Source: Escallonia rubra
Taxonomy: Eukaryota > Streptophyta > Magnoliopsida > Escalloniales > Escalloniaceae
Reading direction: 5' to 3'
Length of the DNA: 64,000 nt
Assembly (NCBI GenBank): GCA_033065855.1
Contig: JAVXUO010002549.1
Location: forward strand, 235,024-299,023
Both the position numbers and the translations under genes were made by a program. Positions 33,319-43,971 of the stretch are shown here, one piece after another (position 1 is the first letter of the stretch; the number at the start of each line of letters is the position of its first letter). Below the pieces are notes generated by a model, which saw only the letters and a program-made list of their open reading frames with translations, searched no databases and was not told the origin of the DNA.

Positions 33319-33775
33319 TTTTAAAAGTGTCAATAAAACTTCATCTTTGTTAGAACTAATCTATACGGATTTGTGTGAAAGTAAAGATAATATTACAAGA
33401 GGTGGTAAGCATTACTTTTTTACATTTATTGATGACTTTTCCAAATGTACCTATGTATATTTATTAAGAACAAAGGATGAAGCTTCTAAAAAGTTCAAAA
33501 TTTTCAAAGAAGAAGATAAAAATAAAACCTGGAAGAATATAAAAGGATCGAATTAGATTGAGGTGGTGAATACCAACCTAACGAGATCATTTCCTTTTGT
33601 AAGTAACATTGTATTATTAGAGAGCATTCGGCTCCTAATTTCCCTCCACAAAATGGAGTTGTAAAAGGAATAATCCAACCTTACTATAAATGGTAAGTGC
33701 CATGCTTTTTCATTCAGACCTTTCATCTAATATCTGGGTTGAAGCCTTATTTACTGGGATTTGGATCCTCTGTTG
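33319..33775 (+). pseudogene. Copia integrase core fragment
   Basis: The frame 33347-33556 reads LELIYTDLCE-type sequence, GGKHYFFTFIDDFSKCTYVY and KDEASKKFKIFKEE, the integrase core with the first catalytic Asp region. After a stop, PPQNGVVKG and AMLFHSDL-like words continue through frame changes to about 33770. It follows the fragment ending at 31601 once the Mutator-like element is set aside. Confidence 0.8.
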
Positions 33776-34860
33776 TAGCTAGGGCTACAGTAGAGCTGCT
33801 GTACATTTAACTCCAGCCGTTGGATCCAAATCCACTTACACTTACGCGCCACGTCAACAACAGGATTAGATGGAGGAGGAGGACGGATGTTTGTTCTCCT
33901 TTTCCACTCCCCTTTTCTCTATGAAATATTTTGTGCTCTCTACTTTCTCATTTCATCTCTACTGAAAGCTCATCCTCCTCATAAAAACTAATAAATGTGC
34001 GGCCAAAAAGCATTTGACCATCAGTTGATGATGTAAGTCAAAATTTGTGATTTTTTGGTGCTGGATGCCAATTTTAGAACCACAGGGTGCTGGGTGCAAT
34101 TGACCCCTAAATATGAGATGTAGCGTAAAATTAATCCACATTCTTAAGTATAAGGGTTAGATATATGACTTTTTTAAAACAAAATTGGCACGTGTCGCTA
34201 AATATTATAGTAACAAAGAATGAATTACAAAAATGATGTCTACATCCTTTTTTTGTGGTAGGCAAATATTAACAAAAACGTTACAACGTAAATGCGATAC
34301 CAAACAAGTACCCTAGAAACAAAAAAGACATCGCACCAAACAGACAAGCAAGGAAAATGGTTAACATGACCTTGGAGGAGAGGGCAGTGAACATTGGGGT
34401 TGCCTGTGCTTGGGGTACCAAACTAATTAAGGGACAATCGGGACGTGCGGGGTGGCGGAGGAAGCATAGGATATGCACCAAATCTCTAGCTCCCACTAAT
34501 ATGCAGTGAGAGCCATGGACTGTATAAGACCGCTGTTTATAGTACTGTAGCGACTTACGACGAACGTAAAACTCACATATGAAGAGGTCCCCATGGCCAA
34601 ATCCAGTCTTACTTGTACAACAAAGGAAAAAACAAAAGAGTAGGTCAACTCTCCCACTCGCATTCATTTAAAAGAGCATTAGTTTAGAAAAGATATATTA
34701 AGTATCCTCACATGTGTATTAAAGAGCAGTATTATAGGAAAAATATATTATTCTTTCAAATGTGTACCTCTCGGTCGCTTTTAAAATGAAGTCAAACAAT
34801 TGCTTTACCGGTCCTGTTGTTAAAATAAACACCACTTGTATTCGTAGCATAGGAGGAATA
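33776..34860. other. Non-coding region with hairpin, transposon end and one unassigned ORF
   Basis: GGATTTGGATCC near 33760 and GGATCCAAATCC near 33822 form a 12-bp inverted pair. About 34040-34138 is an orphan right end of the Mutator-like family at 42797 (TTTTTGGTGCTGG to CGTAAAATTAATCC). A 128-codon minus-strand frame (34667-34281) ends in a hydrophobic segment (VMLTIFLACLFGAMSFLFLGY) but matches no family I know. No gene is called. Confidence 0.4.
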
Positions 34861-34865
34861 TCGCT

Positions 34866-34872
34866 TATAAAG
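34866..34872 (+). promoter_or_regulatory. TATA box of SDR copy B
   Basis: TATAAAG lies 80 bp upstream of the proposed ATG (34946), leaving room for a start site and a leader of about 45-50 nt. A direct repeat CACTTGTATTCGTAGC flanks it (about 34832 and 34900). Confidence 0.5.
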
Positions 34873-34945
34873 GGGTGCAATACTTTCACAAGATTTATCA
34901 CTTGTATTCGTAGCTGTGAGATCTGTTTCCCACTAACTCCACCAT

Positions 34946-37786
34946 ATGGCAAGCATCTCAGCGGTTTCTGCAATGGTTCCAAGGTATATCTGCTCTTCTA
35001 TGCTTACACGCCATTGCGTTGTTTTGCCAATTCCTCCACAACTCTGCCATCTAATTAAGTTCTTGTATTTGCAAACTTTTAGTTACAACTTTGTCGCTAA
35101 ATGGACTATCACAAGTGACGTTAATGAACTTTATCAACGATTTCTTGTAATGGAATTTGTATTGGAAGAATGTACTTGCTCTAAGGGGGTGAAGAGTTAA
35201 AATTTGTTCATTATATTACACTTGCAAGTGCTTTTCTTGGTCGCCTATCACCTAAAGTTGTTGGGTCTCCCCACTAATTTTATTGCCTTCGGTAGATAGC
35301 TAAGCGGGTTAAGGTTTAGTCTGGCTTAACAAAGGGATTAATGAAGTGAGGTAGACATCAACTACTTAATCTTGATGCACTAGAACGAGGGAGGATGCTT
35401 GCACTTCATTACTTCCACTTTTTCCCTTTATTTGAATTGCAAAGCATAAATGCATTGTGAATTAATTTTTCAATATATTTCTGACGTAGTAAGAAAATAT
35501 ACATCTTTGCATACAAGTCTGTACTCATATATTGAACACTTCAGATTAGAAGGTAAGGTGGCACTTATCACCGGAGCATCTCGTGGCCTTGGAGAGTCCA
35601 TTGCAAGGATGTTTGCAAAACACGGGGCTAAAGTAGTTATTGCAGACATCCTAGATGACTTGGGGCAGTCAGTTTGCGAGGACATGGGTCTTGAAGTGGC
35701 TTCCTTCATTCATTGCGATGTGTCGGACGAATCTGATATCGAAAATGCCGTCAACACCATTGTCGAAAAGCACGGGAAGTTAGATATTATGGTTAACAAC
35801 GCTGGCATCTTAGATCCACCAAAACTTAGCATTGTTGACAACAATGCATTAGACTTTGAGCGAGTTATTAAGGTCAACCTCACATGTACACAATCATGGT
35901 CTGAATTGAAAAAAGAAAAAGATTGTGCCAGTTCATAAGTATTACTCATATTTGAATGTTGCTGTTTTTCAAATGATATGGTTCCTTCATTTAAAAAACA
36001 AGAGCTTGGTACTTTAAGGTTCTTTATCATAATCAGCCAGAGTTAATATTAAAGAAAACTGAAATGGCTATGATGATGAACTATGATTAAGTGATTATTT
36101 CTCCACTCCAAAAACTGCAGTACGTTATGATTTTTGAGTTTTGACTATCCTAAATTAACTATCTTGATGTATTGGCCAACTTTGAATACTCTTTTGACAC
36201 AGTACGGTACACGGAGAGTGGTCCCCTATACTGGCTTAGGGTACTTATGAGCTTAACTAGACTAAATTATCCTGAACCTTAATTAGTGTGGGTGGGCGAA
36301 GGTGAATCAAGCTGGGCTAAGGAAAGAGTGAGAGCCGTTTCTCAGATTGCCTCCTAGACAAAATTGCAACCCCACCTTATGAACTCATCCGGAACTCTAT
36401 CCATATACCAGATATTGCTTGAGGTTTACACCCTCAGTTTGCCAGCCACTTCCGAGACACTCGCCCTGCACCACTCAAATATCTTGCTTTTCAAATGGTA
36501 AATTTGTTAAGTCTTGAATTCAAGACCTCAGAAGTACGAGTTTGGTTTTTTGCAAATGTAAGGTGATATTTCGTGTTCCAGAAAAACCATAATTATGAAT
36601 TGTTGGAGTTTGAATAGTTTGTTTGAAAGCAAGTAAACTTCTTAATCCGAGAATTTGCTTACAAATGAGTTTTAAAACAGGAATTCAGTTGAAAAGGTGT
36701 TTTTACGATTTAGTTAGTAGTGAGGTTAGGGTGTGCTAATTATCTCCATGCTATTCGTGTGTAGGTATGCGAGTTTAGGCACACTTAACACTTTAAATAT
36801 GTAATTATTAGATTTTTTTAAAAATGAACAATAAGTTAAATAAATTAGCAGCCACATCTTTTCAACAAAATCATATTTTTTGGAATATGTTTGAAAAAAT
36901 AATGATATTATTTGTGACCACAATAAAACACGCTAAAACAATCCTATTTTGAATACGTAATGGTTGTCACTATTTCTTCTTCTTCTTTTTTTTAAACAAC
37001 GGTTGTGTCTATTCAAAAACACGGCAAGAGTGAATTGCTTTAAAGAAATTCCAAGGGGAACTTTCAAATTTGTTGTTTGCCAATTTCCGCCAAGATTATG
37101 TTTGTCCTGGATGATTATTTATGTGCAACCAATCAACAAATTTATTTATTTATGATTTTGTTTTTATCTAATTTTCAACAAGAGTTGCATTTGTCGATTG
37201 GAACCCTTTTAACTTTTGTCACCTACTAACTATAAAGAGAAAAAAAACAAACTTGATCACATTGCTTAATTATTTCTCCTTTAGTTTCGTCCCTTTTCAT
37301 TTTAATTCTGTTTTTATTAAACTATATCTTCCGAGATAACTGTTAATGTCATCACGTCATCACGTCACCACTACAGCTGTGTTCTTCGGAGCCAAAAATG
37401 CGGCTCGCGTAATGATCCCAAGTTGCACCGGGAGCATCATCGCAATCACAAGTGTCTGTGGCATTGTTGGGGGACTTGGAACCCATGCATACACGAGTTC
37501 AAAGCATGCCGTGGTGGGAATCACTAAGAACGTTGCCGCGGAGCTTGGTCAATTCCAGATTCGTATGAACTGCATATCACCCTACTTGTTACCAACATTA
37601 ATGGCGAAGGAACTTCTCGATGATGATCAAATATCGAGGGTATATCACAACATGAAGGGAAAATCTCTCCAGAAGCAAGATGTGGCAGAAGCTGCACTTT
37701 TTCTGGCTAGTGATGAGTCTAGGTATGTGAGTGGGCATAATCTAGCAGTAGATGGAGGCTTGACCGTCACAAATCGCCTTTTTTGA
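34946..37786 (+). CDS. Short-chain dehydrogenase/reductase (SDR copy B), three exons
   Basis: A predicted NAD(P)-dependent oxidoreductase of the plant secoisolariciresinol dehydrogenase / momilactone synthase / tropinone-reductase-like group; the substrate is unknown. Exons: 34946-34983 (MASISAVSAMVP plus AG, donor GTATAT), 35545-35885 (after TTCAG, donor GTACAC) and 37377-37786 (after CTACAG). Together they give 262 residues in one frame, normal for the family. The Rossmann motif TGASRGLG is at residues 22-29, followed by VVIADILDD, CDVSDE and VNNAGIL. Catalytic Ser152, Tyr165 and Lys169 sit in IITSVCG and YTSSK, with DGG near the C-terminus. The first exon was chosen because its splice phase gives the usual RLEGKVALITG join and a TATA box precedes it. 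The base before the second donor is T, not the usual G. Probably functional. Confidence 0.85.
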
Positions 37787-38689
37787 GGAAGTCAATGTTG
37801 AAAAACTTATGTGAGATATGAAGCATCTAAAAGAAATGTTATTCCAAGGCTTTTGGTGCTCAAATGTTGACCACCATTACCAAGTCATCAAGAATAGGCC
37901 CATTCTGTAGTATATATTGTCACAATATATACTCTGTGTGTTTCTAATACTCATTTGTGTTTCTGATAATTGCATTTATGTGGATATATAGAAAAATATA
38001 TTTGTTTATATATGGTATTAAAAGAAAAGAAAAAGGAAAAAAAAGAAGAAGAAGAAATAAACAAAAACTTGGAGGCAGTAAAACGTTTTTACTTTGGAAA
38101 TATGTAAAGGGTGCCTCAAGGTTCGGATCGGCAGCACCTACAGGGATTTCAGTGGCACCTATCATGCAATTCTTTGGCATGTGACCATGTGATGCACTAT
38201 CTACTTTCTTGGATCCGTGGCACCTATCTAATAGTTTTGTAGCACTTTAACTTAAAAACGTCGGATTTTTCTGGATTTTTTTAGGCTCTAACAGCCACAT
38301 TTTTTGAAGAGTTGCGACTCTTCATTAAAAGTGCTTAAGCACCAACTAATTACATATATAAATGAAGTTTTGAACTTTATTTGTAATTAATTTCTTTCTT
38401 AGTGTTATGTAAGTGCTATCCTAAGTGTGTTCTTGGTAGTGTGAGAGAATTGTACAAGTGCAATCTTCAACTCGATCTCAAGTGATTGAGCATTGTATCC
38501 CATGGATAGATTTTCCTTGAGTCTATTTGCATCATAGTGGGAAAAATATTATTTGTAAGATATCTTCCTAGAAGTGCATTTCCCAAGAATAACCTTTTTT
38601 TTCATTCTATACCGTCTTGAGTTTTCTAAATCCACACACCTTCACCATAAATCACCATACAATAATTCAAGTATAGTATTCTTCTTAAC
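37787..38689. other. 3' flank of SDR copy B
   Basis: This is the counterpart of 29097-29940 in copy A and contains the presumed SDR 3' UTR and the leader of the Copia fragment. It has extra sequence relative to copy A, such as GCAATCTTCAACTCGATCTC near 38461. No further gene was recognised. Confidence 0.55.
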
Positions 38690-38877
38690 ATGGATGCTGC
38701 ATCAATCGTGAAGCTACACAACCTCAAGAAGTGGAGAGGCTTGAGAGGTTTAAGGGGTTGAATTATAAGAGATGGAGCATGAAGATTTTCTACCAATTCA
38801 CTATCACCAAAGTGGCTTACGTGCTTTTAATGAGGTATTCGACACATGAAGTTGCTAGCGTTGGTTCAGCCAATAGA
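38690..38877 (+). pseudogene. Copia gag fragment, copy B (left part)
   Basis: The sequence reads like VERLERFKGLNYKRWSMKI and FYQFTITKVAYVL, the same gag N-terminus as copy A (29969). It is interrupted by the hAT element at 38878 and resumes at 42651. Confidence 0.7.
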
Positions 38878-41800
38878 TAGAGATGTCAAAGGGCCGGGCT
38901 TGGGCCGGCCCAGCCCAAGCCCATCGGGCCTGCTGTCGGGCCGGGCCGGGGCCGGGCCAGTGGGGCTGCCAACCGGGCCGGGCCGGGCCGGGCCTGCCGA
39001 AGGGAAACCTAGGCCCAGTCCAGGCCCTGGCCCTAGGCCCAATATCTAGGGCCGGGCTTGGGCCGGGCCCGGGCCCAAAATTTTTTTTTTTTTTTCTTGT
39101 TATTCAATTTTAAATTCCATCTCTAGCCTCTAGGCAATATTCACAATTTAACGAACCTAATCTTTATCCTTTTATTTCATTATAAGTAATATACATATGT
39201 ATGTATGTATATAATAATAATATTTGTTAGCCATTATATTTTTTATTATATGTTAAACATTTTCATACTCTTCTTGGTGAGCTTTATTAATAAAATCTTA
39301 ACACATAACAATTTATATAGAAAAATAATAAATGTGTTCATAGGCCCTCCTCCTTTTATCCGGGCTTGGGACCGGCTGCTTGTAAACAAACAGGCGAAGT
39401 TACCTATTTTTTTATATATACGAAAAAATATATATCTTGCTTGTAAAAAATTATTTTATATATATGGAAAAAAAGTATATTTTGTGAAAAAATTTATTCT
39501 TAAAACTATAACAATCAAAATAATAATGCATGTCTATCAAAAATATCAGCAATAAAAGATCAAGAAATCTGCAACGTCAACCAAAAGGATCAAAAGAGGA
39601 AAATAAAAACAAATTACCTAATCATCCGGAAGTATTTCAATATCCGAGTCACTGCTCTTCCTATCATCAATCGGTTTATCTTGCTCGCGGTAATTCGCAT
39701 CAAGATAATCCTTCCAACATACACATAGCTCGAGCGACTCGGGGTTAAGACGACTCCTCCTGTCATCCAAAACCCTCCCGCTTGCTGAAAATGCCGACTC
39801 TGACGCAACCGTGGAGGCTTGCACTGGCAGTACATCCCGTGCAATTTGGGATAAAGTTTTATACATGTTTTGATTTTGTTTCTAAAAATTTAACAAATTA
39901 AAATTAACCTGTTCTTGCCTTGATAAATCAGAATAATGATCAGTATTTGAATATACACCAATCTCATTAAAAGAGGAAAAATTATACGAACCTCCCGAAT
40001 TAGAAGTACCTTCACCTGGTAGTTGTCTTGCTACTAGATGTTCAAAGCCTTGAAGGTATGGCGCATAATACCTCTCAGCAGTGGATGATGATGTAGCTCG
40101 CCCGCGCACGTCAGCAGAATTACGATAGAGGTTGAACAAGTCCTCAAACCTCTTGCTCACTTTTGCTGTGAGCAAGGTTGTGTCCTCTGCTGTGTAGTGC
40201 ATTAATTTCGATATCTCATGTATCGAGGCGTTCACGCCATGCAACTTTAACCTAGGATCTAAACAAGTAGCCACAGTAAAAATAGCAGGCAGTTTACTCC
40301 AATATTTATTAAATTTTTGATCCATCACTTGTACTATTTCCCTAAAGGGTCCTATATATCTCCATTTTGTTAACATTGTAGCCATCTTCAGAATTTCTAT
40401 TACAGCGAGAGGAGAGGTGGGATAGTACGTACCAGACAATAAATTGGTAGACGTGTAGAATACCTCCAAAAATTCAGCTAGGTATGTGGCCATCTGCCAT
40501 TCCTCTTGAGTTGGCAAGCCGGCTGGGAACTGGGTTAGTAGAAAATGCGTGTAGACTTCTCGGTATGCCAGAATGTGTAAAAGCATGTGGTATGTAGAGT
40601 TCCACCTGTGGACCACATCTGTAACTGCTCTCCTGCGAGGCATATTATATTGAACACACAACGTTTTAAATTGTTGTGTTCTCAAACTCGAGCCATTAAC
40701 ATACGCTGTCATACCCCTCAGTTTGAGCAGAATATCTCCTGCAGCAGCTAAACCATCTTGAACAATTAAATTAATAATGTGACAAACACAACGAACATGA
40801 AATACTTCACCATGAAGTACAGGTTGAAGCGTTTCCTTTAAAGCTGCAACAGCAGCTTTATTATTAGAAGCATTATCAAAACTAACACTCATAATCTTAT
40901 CCTTAATTTTAAATGTGTTGCATGCTTTTAATATAAGAGTAGCAATGTTCATTCCATCGTGCGGATAAGGGAAGTGCTCGAAAGCGATGATTCTCTTGTG
41001 CATAACCCAATCTGCATCAATCCAATGAGCGGTCACACAAGAATAACTAACAAAAGTATAAGGAGATTGCCAAATATCAGAAGTAAGACTAACTTTACCG
41101 TCAAATTTATCGAAATAATCGATAAGGCGTCCTTTAGCAGCCTTGTACTGTCGGAGTGCATCGGATCTAGTTGTGTTTCTAGTAACCTTTTTGTACAAAG
41201 GTTGGACGTATGTGTTCATATATCTAGAGTACTTAGGATTATCGGCAAAAGAAAAAGGTTGTTCATCATGAATAACAAATTCAGCGAGACCGTCTCTTTG
41301 CTCTCGCTGATTATAAACAAATAACTTACCGTCAAAAGATAACTGCGTTTGGGTAGGTTCGACGTGGCCTTGTCGAGGTGCACACTGAGGGTAATGCCTG
41401 TTAAGATGTCCATTACCACTACCAGTCGAAAATAATTTAAGACAGTACTTACATTGAGCTTTTCGGGTGTCGTCCACCGTAACTACGTCGAAATGATTCC
41501 AACACTCGGCTTTCTTCTTTTTCCCCTTCTGGACTTCTGGCACGTTATCGGAGGCATTGCTCGGCCCTTCTTCATCATGACCAGGCATAGGGTTGAGATT
41601 ATGCCACTGAGTAGTAGCTTCGCCAACCGAGCTGCGTCCTTGACTATAATGCGGGGGGGGTCTTCATCAGGCGTGTATTCAAAATCTGGAATGTTTTGAT
41701 TGAACTCCCAATTGGCTTGAGTATCTATCATAGAGCCTGTACTCATTCGTCCACGAACGAATGGTTGTGTTGGTGCTTGGATTGGTGTTTGTGATGGCCG

Positions 41801-42650
41801 TGGCGCTGGCGCTTCTGCTGGTGGTGGTGCTTGCGATGATGATGATTTCTTTCGTGATGACGTTACACGCCTCATTTTCTTCAATATTCCAGCCATATTT
41901 CACGCTAAAATTTGTAAGAGTAACTAAATACACAAGTATAAGAGTAGTAATAAGAAATAACAATTAAAAGAATGAACGAATAACAAATATTAGAGAGTTA
42001 GTAATTAAAAAGAATTTAGCAAGACTAGTAATTAATAAACAAGAGTACTAATTAGTAAATACTAGTAGTAATTAGCAAGAGTAGTAATTGGAGAGGAAAA
42101 TAGTAGCAAAGCTTGTTGTGAGAATAAGAAGAGAGTAAGAAGATTGGTGTGAAAAATTAGAGAGAAGTGGTGTGAATTTATAGATTTTAGAAACTTCACA
42201 AAAGACCAAAATACCCCTACAAACTATCCGTTTATAGTTGTTGGGGAGGGTAAGAGTGTAAAGGAGTTGAAAAATATAGGTTAGACTAAAATACCCCCCA
42301 AACTAGCCGTTATATAGCTGTTGGGGGGGTAAAAGTGGAAGTTTGGAAAAGGGGGAGAAGAAAGGGGGGGAAAAGCAAAAGATTCAAAAAATGTGGGGCC
42401 AAACCGGGCCAAAACCGGGCCAAAATCCGGGCCGCAGACCGGGCCAGGAAACCGGGCCAAGCCCGGGCCAAAAACGGGCCAAAACCGGGCCGGGCCGTTT
42501 TTCCAGATTCTTCAGGCCTGGTCCAGGCCCAGGCCCCAGGCCCTATGTGTGCGGGCCGCTACTGTTCATCCACGGGGCCGGGCCAGCCCGGGCCAGAATC
42601 GGGCCGGGTCGGGCCAGCCCGCGGGCCGCCCGGCCCGTTTGACACCTCTA
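38878..42650 (-). mobile_element. hAT DNA transposon carrying a transposase gene
   Basis: The ends are TAGAGATGTCAAA (left) and, inverted, TAGAGGTGTCAAA (right). GGGCCGGGC-rich subterminal zones lie at 38890-39080 and 42405-42640. The flanks CAATAGAT and CAATGGAG are an imperfect 8-bp target duplication. SDR copy A near 30133 reads CCAATGGAGGACC without the element, which confirms the insertion point. The element is 3.77 kb, and a transposase frame occupies 41896-39618 on the minus strand. A premature stop and probably one frameshift make it non-autonomous now, but the damage is light. Confidence 0.93.
39618..41896 (-). pseudogene. hAT transposase (BED zinc finger, hAT C-terminal dimerisation domain)
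   Basis: The main frame (41588-39882, 568 codons) starts MPGHDEEGPSN and carries a BED-type finger (CWNHFDVV, CKYC and HLNRHYPQC), the RNase H-like catalytic fold with LTSDIWQS and VSFDNASNN, the RCVCHIINL motif and the DUF4413 region (WNSTYHMLLH, CLDPRLKL). It stops at a TAG after FNLLNF. The next 82 codons continue in the same register with KTLSQIARDVLPVQ, STVASESAFSASGRVLDD and WKDYLDAN, the hAT dimerisation domain. The TAG stands where a conserved Trp is usual, so one nonsense change seems to separate the two parts. An upstream frame from ATG 41896 (proline- and serine-rich) may be the true N-terminus, joined across a frame change near a C-run at about 41649. Confidence 0.9.
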
Positions 42651-42796
42651 CAATGGAGCACCAACCGATAATGGTCAAACGTTGCTTCTTCAAGCAAACG
42701 CGGCACCCCAAACAAACCAAGCATCCTCACACGGAGAATCAAAAGAAATGGCTAAACGATGACTATATGTGCCGCTACACCATCTTAATCCCATGA
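42651..42796 (+). pseudogene. Copia gag fragment, copy B (middle part)
   Basis: This stretch continues the gag fragment past the hAT element and aligns with 30133-30279 of copy A (GGTCAAACGTTGCTTCT against GGTTCAAACATTGCTTTT). It ends in the target site ATCCCATGA of the Mutator-like element. Confidence 0.65.
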
Positions 42797-43971
42797 GGGT
42801 TAATTTTATGCTACACCCTATACTTAAGGGTCAGTTGCACCAAGCACCTCATAGTTCTAATTTTGGCACCCAGCACCAAAATTTTGAAAATCTTGGTTTT
42901 CGACACCAGATGACTGTCAAAATGCCTGTTGACCTGACGTCCGTTAGTTTTCAGGGGCAAATGCGGCTTTTTGCCTGTTAATTCTTTTTCCATATGAACA
43001 AATCAAAATCCCTAATTCCCATCTTCCCCAAACCCATCCCATGACCTGTAACATAACACTCTTGATCCCATCGATCCCCAAATGGTCTTTCCCTCCAACA
43101 GCCCCATCTTCTCTCTCGCAAGCCGTCGCCATGGATTCTGACTTCGTGGTTATTGCTCTTTTCTGCTTGCTCATCTGCGTCAAAGTGGTGGCTCCCTCGG
43201 CAACATTGAAACCCAGAGTTGAAGGCTAGAGCTCTGGTGGTGGTGGCAGCACATATTCGGACAGGAAAACAGAGGCTGTGTGGCATTCACCCGGACAAAA
43301 TGATGGTGATGATGTTTAATAAGTTCTACCACCGGCGGTGTGTGAAGTGGTTGTGGTGCGACTGTTGTAGTCTTATTGCAAACGTCGAGCAGTAGTGGTG
43401 GTGATGCGTCGACTGGCACTATTGCCAGTCGCGGTGGTGATGGCACCGATTGGCGCTACGTTAATCGTCGTGGTTGTTCCAATCAAAGTACTTCTTAATT
43501 TGGTTGTTGGAATTACAGAAAAATTGGTATTGGGTTGTTCACCGGCGGTGGTGGGTCAACTGGTGCTTGTGGATCTGGCGGCACCACTCCTGTTTTTTTT
43601 GTGGCACCTCGGTGGTGAAACTCTATGGCGAACTTTCCATGAGAATCCCATGGTAGTGGGCCCATGGGCATTTTCAACGGTGATGACATTGAACGCCGGT
43701 GGGGCTCTTTGGTGGCTAACCTTGATTGCTACTGCAGCATCAATGGCTGCCTGGTTGCTATGTGCACAGGGTCATCTTTACTGGCAGTTAAGCTTTTACA
43801 GAGAAAAGATCATTTTGTCCCTGAAAAACTAACGGACGTCTGGTCAATAGGCATTTTGACCGTCATCTGGTGTTGAAAACTAAGATTTTCAAAATTTTGG
43901 TGCTGGGTGCCAAAATTAGAACCATGACAGCAACTGACCTCTAAGTATAGGGTGTATCGTAAAATTAACCC
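42797..43971. mobile_element. Non-autonomous Mutator-like element with perfect 9-bp target duplication
   Basis: The ends are GGGTTAATTTTATGCTACAC and, inverted, GGGTTAATTTTACGATACAC. The inverted homology runs about 170 bp, past TTTTGAAAATCTT and the CCGTTAGTTTTCAGG block. The 9-bp duplication ATCCCATGA stands at 42788-42796 and 43972-43980. Copy A near 30270 reads ATCCCATGAGGAACAATC with no insert. The 1175-bp interior is GC-richer. It includes a 34-codon frame from ATG 43131 with a hydrophobic segment (DFVVIALFCLLICVKVV), faintly like the start of an ATL RING-H2 protein. No transposase was seen. Confidence 0.92.
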
